Shown here piece after piece: positions 9,201 to 15,309 of a stretch of DNA of 18,418 bases. The stretch spans positions 1 to 18,418 of the forward strand of contig CAMDBK010000023.1 in the NCBI GenBank assembly GCA_945889235.1, given 5' to 3'. This DNA is from Chitinophaga pinensis. GTDB lineage: Bacteria; Bacteroidota; Bacteroidia; SXHM01. Numbering within the stretch: the first letter of the stretch is position 1; each line of letters opens with the position of its first letter. The notes beneath the pieces were generated by a model, which was not told the origin of the DNA, ran no database searches, and saw nothing but the letters and a program-made list of their open reading frames with translations. A program made the position numbers and the translations under genes.

Positions 9201-9640
9201 TCTGGGATTTTGGAAACGGAAGCACACTTTCTCCTGATATTTCTGATCCTGAATACACGTATCCGAATGATAATTCAGGGTATTTTTTGGTTACGCTTAT
9301 TGTCCAGAATGCTGATGGATGTTACGATACCGTGTCACACGAAATTTTTGTTGTTCCTGAATTTACATTTTATATTCCCAATTGTTTTACCCCCAACAGC
9401 GATGGAAAAGATGAGTATTTCTATGGAAAAGGAATAGGAATTGCAGATTATAGTTTATGGATTTTTGACCGTTGGGGAAATGAAATTTTTCACGGTATAG
9501 ATATTAATGACAAGTGGAACGGTGAGGTTTTTCAAAACGGAAAAATTTGTCTGGAAGATGTTTACGTTTGGAAAGTTCACCTTATTGATGTGCTTGGCGA
9601 AAAGCATGATTACATTGGGCATGTAACGCTTGTGCGTTAG
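6230..9640 (+). CDS. Large secreted adhesin-like protein with PKD domains and T9SS CHU_C-type sorting domain
   Basis: 1136 residues, exported through Sec and then T9SS, with a likely fate at the cell surface or outside. Residues 1-21 are a signal peptide ending in LFAQ. Residues 25-165 resemble the N-terminal beta domains common in such proteins. A long Cys-containing segment follows (170-350), then a SprB-like repeat (about 355-430), an Ig-like domain (about 440-513), four 89-residue repeats (517-872), PKD domain 1 (about 874-955, WNWDFGDGS at 906-914), PKD domain 2 (about 958-1043, WFWDFGNGS at 990-998), and the gliding-motility-associated C-terminal domain (1045-1136: IPNCFTPNSDGKDE and IFDRWGNEIF). 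The frame is intact. Adhesion or matrix binding is inferred from architecture; the ligand is unknown. Confidence 0.93.
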   Translation: MKNKVFLFFILAELFCVKLFAQPANDDCSGAINIGTLPAPAACPSGLGNVVATNGTLVGATPSVPYLTQPNCTGGTQASFANDVWYIYTASSNTGVFSVNSMFATPNIAIYSGTCLLMGGGVGGCAVGAGGTVSITVNQMTVGQTYIVQISGDVGETGTFTFNARNNFNCSNCITESNLTVNPLPVNGMYQPGDVVNFCFTISDYVQANTNWLHGVQITYGAGWQGISNQVSPAPVAGTGTWGWFNAVTSSANGTNWGPGFYIDLDGNGNPGNNFGDDCVQDGFGGNDLPCIGGLSWTFCFTMTVSPVCTPGSDLSVTINTSGDGESGSWQDLGCAGDPPYIFQAIGSCCPPAMSSAPESCVGTDGTATATPVGNMGPYVYHWTGPGGYDQINSNINGVNTVTGLAAGNYTVTVTDVNSCQVSNTIVVAGGAGAVAAPGTAPLTYCQNDVAVPLTATTAPGGVLNWYGTNQVGGVASPNAPTPSTAAVGITTYYVSQSVGNCEGPRASLAVTINAQATANAGPAQTICETSTVQLAGNVGGSAATGTWSGGAGNYNPNNTTLNAIYTPNAGEIAAGTVTLTLTSNDPAGPCPVATSTVTITINSVATINAGPDQTICTGNPATLAGAFGGSASGGTWSGGTGTFNPNNSTVNADYTPSFAEQGAGSVTLTFASNDPVGPCPAVTDDIIITIIPSVTSDAGPDQTICEDIDAQLVGAIGGGATSGTWSGGNGTYNPDNTTVGAVYTPSVAEIATGSVTLTLTTNDPVGPCPAATDQVVITINQLPTVDAGLSQSVCTGDSLILNGTVGGSATSGTWSGGAGTFIPNNTILDAIYIPSPGEYAAGSVTLTLTTDDPAGPCNALSADVTHNFYPVPVTQFSVDIPSGCPIHCVHFTDESLPGAGNVVSWNWDFGDGSNANIQNPAHCYSQTGFYDVTLSIVTNNGCNDKLTIAQMIEVFAEPIAEFTPNPDRVSILDARINFINQSTPDVVSWFWDFGNGSTLSPDISDPEYTYPNDNSGYFLVTLIVQNADGCYDTVSHEIFVVPEFTFYIPNCFTPNSDGKDEYFYGKGIGIADYSLWIFDRWGNEIFHGIDINDKWNGEVFQNGKICLEDVYVWKVHLIDVLGEKHDYIGHVTLVR
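7778..8845 (+). repeat. Four tandem 267-bp repeats coding for 89-residue units
   Basis: Within the adhesin-like gene, the motif AGPxQTIC recurs at residues 521, 610, 699 and 788, an exact period of 89 residues. Each unit also carries GTWSGG, a P-N-N/D-N-T/S core, and the SVTLTLT-N-DP-GPCP strand (the fourth diverges at some positions, for example AGLSQSVC). The repeats look like beta-sandwich spacers that lengthen a surface fibre. Units differ at many positions, so duplication is not recent. Confidence 0.93.
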
Positions 9641-9704
9641 AGATTTAGCAATCAAATAAGAATTTTCATCGATAACTTTAAAAATCTATCTGTATAGAAT
9701 GTTC

Positions 9705-9730
9705 AGATAAGGATGTAAAAATCCTTATCT
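9705..9730. repeat. Perfect 10-bp hairpin downstream of the adhesin-like gene
   Basis: AGATAAGGAT (9705-9714) and ATCCTTATCT (9721-9730) pair perfectly around the loop GTAAAA, 65 nt after the stop codon. No T-run follows, so a classical intrinsic terminator is not proved. The rest of 9641-10006 contains no gene I can support, only this hairpin and the -7 element of the next gene. Confidence 0.5.
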
Positions 9731-9979
9731 ACATATTAGGTATTGAATAAACCCAAAACAGGATACCCTTTAATAAGTGTAGTGTTTACGATTTTTCCGG
9801 TGTGTCAAACCACCCTTTTAGTATGGAAGCATAGACAGAACGAAAATCATTTTGCATTAACAGATTATCATTTTCTTTTACTTTAGAACCAATTTCGGGA
9901 CCATATTTGATCGAATATATGAATTATTTTTTAAACCACGTTGTTGAAAAGGTGTTTTAAAAGGAAAAGAGAAATTGAG

Positions 9980-9987
9980 TAGGTTTG
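9980..9987 (+). promoter_or_regulatory. Candidate -7 element for the REP-associated transposase
   Basis: TAGGTTTG matches TAnnTTTG and ends 19 nt before the ATG at 10007, implying a very short leader. No clear -33 is seen. Confidence 0.4.
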
Positions 9988-10006
9988 TTTCTATTAGAAT
10001 ATAGCA

Positions 10007-10660
10007 ATGGCTTCTAATGCACAACACCATAACCGCAGGTCTATCCGATTAAAAGGATACGATTATTCAAAGGCAGGATTGTATTTTATAACAATATGCA
10101 CCCAAAACAGGGAATATTTTTTTGGTGAAATTGTCGGGGCGACCGTTGGGGCGACCCTCGTGGTCGCCCGCATGAAATTGAATGATGCCGGCAAAATGAT
10201 TGAAACCGAATGGTTGAAATTATCCGCCCGATTTACGAATATTAAATTGCACGAATACGTTGTAATGCCCAACCATTTTCATGGCATTATACAAATCGTT
10301 GGCAAAACCGTTGGGGCGACCATCGTGTTCGCCCCAGATAATACCCCGCGCAATCCCCACGTAGGGGCGCCCCTAGTGGGCGCCCAAAATAACGATGAAA
10401 GGGCAAGGGTCGCCCCAACGAACGCCCCAACCGCCCCAACGGATAAAACCATTGGCGATATAATGGACGCCTATAAATCCATTACCACCGTTGAATATAT
10501 TGGCGGGGTTAAAAATTGGGAATGGCAACGGTTTAATGGCAAATTATGGCAACGCGATTATTACGAACACATCATCCGTAATCAACAATCCTATCAAACC
10601 ATTTCAGAATACATCATCAACAACCCCGCAAAATGGAAGGATGATAAATTTTTTGGTTAA
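10007..10660 (+). CDS. REP-associated tyrosine transposase (RAYT, Y1/HUH family)
   Basis: 217 residues; a single-strand DNA nicking-joining enzyme related to IS200/IS605 TnpA. RAYTs act on REP palindromes and are usually domesticated single genes. The N-terminal RLKGYDYSKAGLYFITICTQ, the HUH metal-binding motif in VMPNHFHGI (His90, His92) and the C-terminal LWQRDYYEHIIR (180-191) followed by EYIINNPAKW are family hallmarks. The catalytic tyrosine should be Tyr185 or Tyr186 (inferred). Unusual: residues 43-56 and about 101-146 are low-complexity insertions (VGATVGATLVVAR; VGATIVFAP; VGAPLVGA; APTNAPTAPT) encoded by GC-rich palindromes. The core motifs survive and the frame is intact, so it may be active. 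No flanking terminal hairpins or second ORF were found. Confidence 0.93.
   Translation: MASNAQHHNRRSIRLKGYDYSKAGLYFITICTQNREYFFGEIVGATVGATLVVARMKLNDAGKMIETEWLKLSARFTNIKLHEYVVMPNHFHGIIQIVGKTVGATIVFAPDNTPRNPHVGAPLVGAQNNDERARVAPTNAPTAPTDKTIGDIMDAYKSITTVEYIGGVKNWEWQRFNGKLWQRDYYEHIIRNQQSYQTISEYIINNPAKWKDDKFFG
10136..10171. repeat. REP-like palindrome 1 inside the RAYT gene
   Basis: A half-unit GGGGCGACC (10136-10144) is followed by a full palindrome: GGGCGACC (10149-10156), loop CTCGT, GGTCGCCC (10162-10169), a perfect 8-bp stem. It is translated as VGATVGATLVVAR. Its GC content is far above that of the AT-rich surroundings. Confidence 0.8.
10313..10335. repeat. REP-like palindrome 2 inside the RAYT gene
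   Basis: GGGGCGA (10313-10319) pairs with TCGCCCC (10329-10335) around a 9-nt loop. It is preceded by GTT like copy 1 and read in the same frame (VGATIVFAP). A slightly decayed copy: one stem position next to the loop no longer pairs. Confidence 0.7.
10361..10385. repeat. REP-like palindrome 3 inside the RAYT gene
   Basis: GGGCGCCC (10365-10372), loop CTAGT, GGGCGCCC (10378-10385). Compared with copy 1 both arms have changed (ACC to CCC, GGT to GGG), yet the 8-bp stem is kept. Translated as VGAPLVGA in the same frame as copies 1 and 2. Confidence 0.75.
10408..10441. repeat. Tandem half-units of the REP-like palindrome, inverted
   Basis: The GGTCGCCCCAACG stretch is the reverse complement of the left arm and flank of copy 1 (CGTTGGGGCGACC). 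It is followed by two further GCCCCAAC units. Translated as VAPTNAPTAPT. These may be partial or decayed copies in opposite orientation. Confidence 0.55.
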
Positions 10661-10735
10661 TCATCATTATAATCCCCATCACCCAACCCCACCCAAAAAC
10701 ACCACGTATATAACAACATACCCAAATCCACACCT
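10661..10735 (+). other. Almost guanine-free intergenic spacer
   Basis: The 75-nt spacer between the RAYT stop and the next start codon contains a single G on the plus strand, with runs of CCC, ACCC and AAA. It offers no TAnnTTTG element and no stable hairpin, so the following gene either uses an unrecognised promoter or is read through from the RAYT gene. Confidence 0.6.
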
Positions 10736-12535
10736 ATGAAAACATTGTTACGTGCCTTTATATTTTTTGCAGTTATACAAACAACCAATGCCCAAACATT
10801 CAATCCCGCGCTGGCTACCCTGCTTCAGGATTCACTTAACTATTATGTAGCTGCTGTTACCAATGTAAAAGGCATGTCGGCAAGCGTGTATCTGCCCGGT
10901 CAGGGCCAGTGGAAAGGCACAGCAGGTGTATCGTATGCAGGCAATCCTATTACCACCGACATGAAGTTTTGCATAGCCAGCAACACCAAATTATTTGTTG
11001 CCTCTACAATGCTCATCCTACAGGAAAATAACATCCTTGACCTTGATGATGCCATCAGCAATTACCTTCCTACGTATACCAATATCAGTCCGTCTATAAC
11101 AATCCGCCAACTGCTTAACCATACCAGCGGAGTTTCAGATCCTTTGTTTTCTTCGCCCTGGATGGATACCATCAACAATAACTCAACACGCCTGTTTACT
11201 TCTACCGAAGTGCTGGGCTGGGTGGGCGCTCCCGTTTATGCCCCAGGTGCGGGCTGGAATTATTCAAACATCAATTACATACTTGCCGGAATGGTTGCAC
11301 AAAGCGCTACGGGTTATTCCATTTCACAACTTATCCGCGACAGCATTCTTACTCCCCTGAATATGGACAGCACTTTTTACGATGTACAGGAAGCATCCGT
11401 AGGAACCGTTGCCCACCGCTGGTGGAACACCATTGATTATAACGATACATCTACCGTAGGAATAAGTTCGGCAGGCGGTTGTGCAGGTTCCATTTATTCC
11501 ACCGCAGGCGAAATGGCGCATTGGTACAACGCACTCTTCAGCGGACAGGTGCTGAACCCCTTATCAATGGCAGAGCTCAGCAATTTTGTTAATACTCCCT
11601 CTTCAACTTATGATTACGGATTAGGCTTGGCCCGCGAAACCACCGTAGGCAAAACTTATTGGGGACATGGTGGTTCTATCTGGGGCTATAAAAGCAAAAT
11701 GATTTATGATACCTGCATGAAAGCCGTTGTTTGCGGTCTTGTGAACTCACACCCTGCCGGAATGGACGGCATCACCTATATACTCTACCGTGTTTTGCTG
11801 AATCACTTACCAGCTTGTCCCGCAGCAATTACAGGCTTAACAACTGTTTGTCAGGGACAAAACTCCGTAACCTATGCTGTGCCTGCTGTGCTCCATGCCT
11901 CAACCTATATATGGACATTACCATCCGGTGCAACAGGAACAAGCACCACCACCACCATTACCGTTAACTATGGTCTTTCCGCTGTTTCGGGAACCATTAC
12001 CGTTAAAGGACTTAACAGCTATGGCTGGGGCGGTGAAGCTTCATTGGATGTAACCTTAAATCCTAAACCGACAATACCTGTTGTTACACAAAACGGAAAC
12101 ACGGTGCAATCAAGCGCTGCTGCCGGAAATCAGTGGTACAACCAGAATGGAATTATTAATGGTGCTACTGCTCAGAACTACACTGTAACTGCTGATGGTG
12201 ATTACTATGTTGTGGTAACACTTTTGAATTGCAGTTCCGATAATTCAAATACTCAATCCGTTGTTATTACAGGCATTGAAACAGTTGAAAACACTGCATC
12301 AATCAAGGTATATCCCAATCCTTTTTCACAGGATGTAATTATTGAATCACCAAGCCCTGAAACAACTACCGCAGCTATCGGATATGAAATTTCAAATTCA
12401 TTCGGACAAGTTGTTATAAAAGGTGCTGTGAACCGCAAGGTATTAATAACACCCTCCACACTCTCACCCGGAATTTATTTTGTAAAACTTTCAACTGCCA
12501 CCCAAACCGAGTACAGAAAAATACTGAAACAATAA
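10736..12535 (+). CDS. Secreted serine hydrolase of the beta-lactamase/class C PBP family with T9SS type A sorting domain
   Basis: 599 residues. A signal peptide spans 1-19 (cleavage near TNA-Q). The beta-lactamase-fold domain (about 25-360) has all three active-site motifs: S82-N-T-K85 (SxxK), Y176-S-N178 (YxN) and H311-G-G313 (HxG, in place of KTG), the pattern of class C-like esterases and D-peptidases. Residues 362-442 form a PKD/Ig-like module, about 445-512 another beta-rich region, and about 523-599 a type A sorting domain (YPNPF at 526-530, then ISNSFGQVV and the end region SPGIYFVKLS), which directs T9SS export and surface attachment. Substrate could be a peptide, ester or beta-lactam; antibiotic resistance should not be assumed. 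No clear promoter lies upstream. Confidence 0.93.
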   Translation: MKTLLRAFIFFAVIQTTNAQTFNPALATLLQDSLNYYVAAVTNVKGMSASVYLPGQGQWKGTAGVSYAGNPITTDMKFCIASNTKLFVASTMLILQENNILDLDDAISNYLPTYTNISPSITIRQLLNHTSGVSDPLFSSPWMDTINNNSTRLFTSTEVLGWVGAPVYAPGAGWNYSNINYILAGMVAQSATGYSISQLIRDSILTPLNMDSTFYDVQEASVGTVAHRWWNTIDYNDTSTVGISSAGGCAGSIYSTAGEMAHWYNALFSGQVLNPLSMAELSNFVNTPSSTYDYGLGLARETTVGKTYWGHGGSIWGYKSKMIYDTCMKAVVCGLVNSHPAGMDGITYILYRVLLNHLPACPAAITGLTTVCQGQNSVTYAVPAVLHASTYIWTLPSGATGTSTTTTITVNYGLSAVSGTITVKGLNSYGWGGEASLDVTLNPKPTIPVVTQNGNTVQSSAAAGNQWYNQNGIINGATAQNYTVTADGDYYVVVTLLNCSSDNSNTQSVVITGIETVENTASIKVYPNPFSQDVIIESPSPETTTAAIGYEISNSFGQVVIKGAVNRKVLITPSTLSPGIYFVKLSTATQTEYRKILKQ

Positions 12536-12605
12536 AACAGCAACCAATTGAAAAGTTTGATATCTAGAAATTATTGAAAGCTTAGAGCCTGTCTGCTATT
12601 TGTAA

Positions 12606-12773
12606 TTAAGGAAGATCAATAGCCTTTATAGCAATGAAAATAAAAAACAAAAGCAACATCAATAAAAAAAAGTTATTTGTTAAAAACTCCATAAATGAAC
12701 CTGCAAGTTCAAGAAATCCGTTTCTCTTTTTTTGCTGACTAACAGTGTTTTTCTGTACTTCTTTGTTACCCAT
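12606..12773 (-). CDS. Possible small membrane protein (55 residues)
   Basis: From ATG at 12773 to TAA at 12606 the minus strand encodes a 55-residue protein. The first 20 residues are polar and basic (GNKEVQKNTVSQQKKRNG). From about residue 35 to 50 there is one strong hydrophobic helix (FFLLMLLLFFIFIAI), then a short tail AIDLP. The distribution fits a single-pass protein with a cytoplasmic basic N-terminus. A purine-rich stretch (AAGAGATAG) precedes the start. I do not recognise a family. It lies in the otherwise geneless interval 12536-12987, where nothing else stands out except the promoter of the next gene. Confidence 0.5.
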   Translation of the reverse strand: MGNKEVQKNTVSQQKKRNGFLELAGSFMEFLTNNFFLLMLLLFFIFIAIKAIDLP

Positions 12774-12955
12774 TTCTATCTCTTATTCTGTTATTCTTTT
12801 CTTTTTAAACTTCTGTAAAACTACATACATCAAAAAAAGGTTTAACAAATTAGACTATATGAGCGTTTTTTTGTGATTAATAGAGAATAAACCAAGATGA
12901 ATAAACATTTTAATAATCTTTTAACAGCTACCAAGACCTCATAAAATAACTACGT

Positions 12956-12963
12956 TATCTTTG
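12956..12963 (+). promoter_or_regulatory. Candidate -7 element for the lipoprotein-porin pair
   Basis: TATCTTTG matches TAnnTTTG and ends 24 nt before the ATG at 12988. It overlaps the TTG that would be an upstream start, which favours the ATG. Confidence 0.5.
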
Positions 12964-12987
12964 TCATGCATTTTAAATCTTTATTTC

Positions 12988-13368
12988 ATGAAAAACTTTC
13001 ACCCCCTACTCATTCTTACTTTCATCACCAGTATTATAGCTACCTCCTGCAATAATAACACTGTACCCTCTATTGCCGATGACGTTACCGGAACGTATAT
13101 TGGCAGCATGAATGTTGCTTCACCGTCTTATCAGAATACAAGCTATGTGGTAACCGTAACCAGCGTAAGCAGCACAAGGGTAAGAATTACACCGCAGGAT
13201 AGTCATGCCTCAGCGTGGGAACAGGATGTTATGAAACCATCATCAACCTCCATTACCTGTGTAGTCTGTACCACTAATCAGCTATCCTTTGATCTCAGTC
13301 ACAGCCCAAATACAATAGCTTATAATTACAGTAACAGCGCGGAGCAATTCAGCGGTGCTAAACAGTAA
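12988..13368 (+). CDS. Putative lipoprotein of unknown function
   Basis: 126 residues from ATG 12988. A hydrophobic signal (LLILTFITSIIATSC) ends in Cys21, a plausible lipidation site although the -3 residue is Ala rather than Leu. The mature part is Ser/Thr rich with an early GTYIGSMNV strand and alternating hydrophobic residues (SYVVTVTSVSSTRVRI), suggesting a small beta-barrel or beta-sandwich. Cys91 and Cys94 are close together (CVVC). The frame could be extended to a TTG at 12961, but that overlaps the -7 element. The porin gene follows after only 9 nt, so the two are likely co-transcribed; an accessory role for the porin is an inference. Confidence 0.75.
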   Translation: MKNFHPLLILTFITSIIATSCNNNTVPSIADDVTGTYIGSMNVASPSYQNTSYVVTVTSVSSTRVRITPQDSHASAWEQDVMKPSSTSITCVVCTTNQLSFDLSHSPNTIAYNYSNSAEQFSGAKQ

Positions 13369-13377
13369 ACAACAGCA

Positions 13378-14475
13378 GTGAAAAAAATAATTCTTCTCGG
13401 AATTATTGTATCAGCATTAAGCAGTAAAGCGCAGGTAATAAACCCTGCCATATTGGATACAGCGTCATCCATTCATCTTGGCAAAATTTCAATCGGTGCC
13501 TATGTTGATACTTATTTTGGTGCTGATGTTAATGAATACAAATCGGGCAACCGTCCCTACTTTGTTTCTTCGGCACGAAGAAAAGAACTGAACATCAACC
13601 TTGCCTACATCAGTCTTCATTATCATAGTGATCGTGTGCATCTGCGCGTTATTCCAGGTTTCGGAACTTATATGTCAGCCAACTATGCAGCCGAACCTGC
13701 GGGACTTCGCTTCCTGGTTGAAGCAAATGCAGGTGTTTGCCTCAGCAAAAAGAAAGGCATCTGGTTTGATGCCGGAATTATGGGTTCGCCATTTACCAAC
13801 GAAAGTGCCATTTCAAAAGACCATCTTATGTACACCCGTTCGTTAGCTGCCGAATATGTGCCGTATTATTTATCAGGAGTAAAACTTACATTGCCTCTTA
13901 ACAAGAAACTAACACTGTATCTCTACGGACTTAATGGCTGGCAAAAAATAAACCTCAACCAATACGGTGGAGCCGGTGCAACACAACTTGAACTAAAGAT
14001 AAACGATAAAATGCTTATCAACTGGAACACCTATATCGGTAACGAACGTGCAACTGCAACCGATACCAAACGTATGCGCTTTTTTACTGATATTTTTTGG
14101 GTATATAATTATAAAAAGTTCTCCGTTACTTCCTGCGCCTACCTTGGACAGCAGTGGTATTACAAGAATGAAAACAAATTATGGGCACAGTCTAACTTCA
14201 TTGCGCGTTATCGTTTCTGTGATTTATTTTCGCTTTCAGGAAGAGTAGAATATTTTTACGACCCGCAAAAAGAGATGATTGTTCCGGTAACCAATGTAAA
14301 AGGTGGAAGTATTTACAGTGCAGGCCTTTCCGCCTGCTTTCATATTGATGAACACGCCCTTGTCCGCCTCGAAGGCAGGTATTTCAATGCCACCCAAAAA
14401 ATATACCGCAATCAAAACGATGAACCCATCAATCAAAGCATAATGATGGTTGCAAATATCACCGCCTGGTTTTGA
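13378..14475 (+). CDS. Outer-membrane beta-barrel porin, OmpL-like (BBP2-type)
   Basis: 365 residues starting with GTG at 13378. A signal peptide covers about 1-18 (ALSSKA-Q). The mature protein shows alternating strand patterns and family-like motifs: GAYVDTYFGAD (40-50), NLAYISLHYHSDRVHLRV, GTYMSANYAAEPAG (96-109), GIWFDAGIMGSPFTNESAIS (127-146), YVPYYLSGVKL (160-170) and LNGWQKI (185-191). It ends in an aromatic residue (TAWF), as usual for outer-membrane barrels. These features fit the putative porin family common in Bacteroidota; the solute is unknown. It is the second gene of a probable two-gene operon. No terminator is evident after it; 14476-14589 holds only a weak 7-bp inverted repeat (CCTCATT/AATGAGG). 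Confidence 0.88.
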   Translation: MKKIILLGIIVSALSSKAQVINPAILDTASSIHLGKISIGAYVDTYFGADVNEYKSGNRPYFVSSARRKELNINLAYISLHYHSDRVHLRVIPGFGTYMSANYAAEPAGLRFLVEANAGVCLSKKKGIWFDAGIMGSPFTNESAISKDHLMYTRSLAAEYVPYYLSGVKLTLPLNKKLTLYLYGLNGWQKINLNQYGGAGATQLELKINDKMLINWNTYIGNERATATDTKRMRFFTDIFWVYNYKKFSVTSCAYLGQQWYYKNENKLWAQSNFIARYRFCDLFSLSGRVEYFYDPQKEMIVPVTNVKGGSIYSAGLSACFHIDEHALVRLEGRYFNATQKIYRNQNDEPINQSIMMVANITAWF

Positions 14476-14589
14476 AAGATTACAGCCCTCATTCGCTCAA
14501 AATTAACCGTCAATGAGGAATATTACCCGATAATGTAACTATTCAGTATTTAATTCGGTTTAAATGCGCGTATAAATAAACTTTTTCTC

Positions 14590-15231
14590 ATGAAAAAATT
14601 GGTTTTCCTGTTATTAATTGTCAATTGCCAATTATCAATTAACAATTCTTTTGCTCAATCGTTTGAAGGGGTAATTGATTTCCGCAAAACAAACCTTGCC
14701 GAAAAAGTATATTACAGTTACACCGTAAAAGGCAACCACGTTCGCATTGACGAAAAAAGTGAAGACGGCAAAAGTATTATTGCCACCTTACTTGTTAACT
14801 TAAGTTCAAAAGAAATACTAGCCCTCAGTCACGAACGTAAACTCTACATGAAACGCGAAGCAAAAACAACTGACCGCGTTGCAAATTCACCGCGCATAAT
14901 CCGTTCGGGTAACCACCGGTTTATTGGCAGCAATGATTGCGAACAATGGCGCGTAAAAAATGACGGAGAAAATACGGAGATCAGTTACTGGGTTACAAAA
15001 GGAAACTATGATTTCTTTCTTCCCTTGTTAGGCGTGTTAGGGCGCAAAGACCGCTTTGCTACTTATTATTTATCCATTCCCGATCGTGAAGGTTTTTTTC
15101 CGGTTGATGCAGTAGAACGCGATTTGCAACGTAATGAAAAAGGCAGACTGGAAGTACTTTCCATCACTGAAAAAAAATTAGATAACAGTCTGTTTGAAGT
15201 ACCAAAGAACTATATGCAGATGGAGAATTAA
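14590..15231 (+). CDS. Secreted DUF4412-type protein
   Basis: 213 residues, function unknown. The signal peptide spans 1-22 and ends SFA-Q; its core is partly encoded by four 7-nt repeats. The mature N-terminus SFEGVIDFRKT, followed by YYSYTVKGNHVRIDEK (41-56) and LVNLSSKEILALSHERKLYM (68-87), fits the DUF4412 pattern of periplasmic or outer-membrane-associated beta proteins, sometimes described as LolA-like in fold (from memory, uncertain). It contains a single mature Cys117. The stop codon overlaps an inverted repeat (15228-15265). No -7 element was recognised upstream. Confidence 0.8.
   Translation: MKKLVFLLLIVNCQLSINNSFAQSFEGVIDFRKTNLAEKVYYSYTVKGNHVRIDEKSEDGKSIIATLLVNLSSKEILALSHERKLYMKREAKTTDRVANSPRIIRSGNHRFIGSNDCEQWRVKNDGENTEISYWVTKGNYDFFLPLLGVLGRKDRFATYYLSIPDREGFFPVDAVERDLQRNEKGRLEVLSITEKKLDNSLFEVPKNYMQMEN
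14620..14647 (+). repeat. Four tandem 7-bp repeats in a signal-peptide coding region
   Basis: GTCAATT, GCCAATT, ATCAATT and AACAATT follow each other without gaps, a unit of NNCAATT. The period is not a multiple of three, so each unit falls in a different frame, together reading VNCQLSINN within the signal peptide of the DUF4412-type protein. Confidence 0.75.
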
Positions 15232-15265
15232 GACCCGTCACCCTGAACTTGTTTCAGGGTCTTAA
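15228..15265. terminator. Possible stem-loop spanning the stop codon of the DUF4412-type gene
   Basis: TTAAGACCC (15228-15236) pairs perfectly with GGGTCTTAA (15257-15265), 9 bp around a 20-nt loop. It competes with the smaller hairpin at 15240-15260 and with the long pairing across 15236-15300. Termination is uncertain because no T-run follows. Confidence 0.35.
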
Positions 15266-15300
15266 CAAAAGAGAGATGCTGAAACAAGTTCAGCATGACG
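15236..15300. repeat. Inverted pair of REP-like palindromes
   Basis: Unit 1: ACCCTGAA (15240-15247), loop CTTGT, TTCAGGGT (15253-15260). Unit 2, in opposite orientation: ATGCTGAA (15276-15283), loop ACAAG, TTCAGCAT (15289-15296). The 15-nt cores CTGAACTTGTTTCAG (15243-15257) and CTGAAACAAGTTCAG (15279-15293) are exact reverse complements. The flanks CGTCA and TGACG are too. Similar palindromes are familiar to me as dispersed repeats in Bacteroidota genomes; copy number here is unknown. Confidence 0.85.
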
Positions 15301-15309
15301 CTATTCAAT

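Noticed and set aside
9641..10735. Complete IS200/IS605 insertion sequence
   Set aside because: Only a RAYT-type protein is present. I found no end hairpins bordering the gene and no TnpB, and the HUH protein has RAYT rather than IS200 TnpA features.
10736..12535. Antibiotic-resistance beta-lactamase
   Set aside because: The SxxK/YxN/HxG set is shared with many esterases and peptidases, and the HGG third motif plus T9SS sorting domain do not indicate a resistance enzyme.
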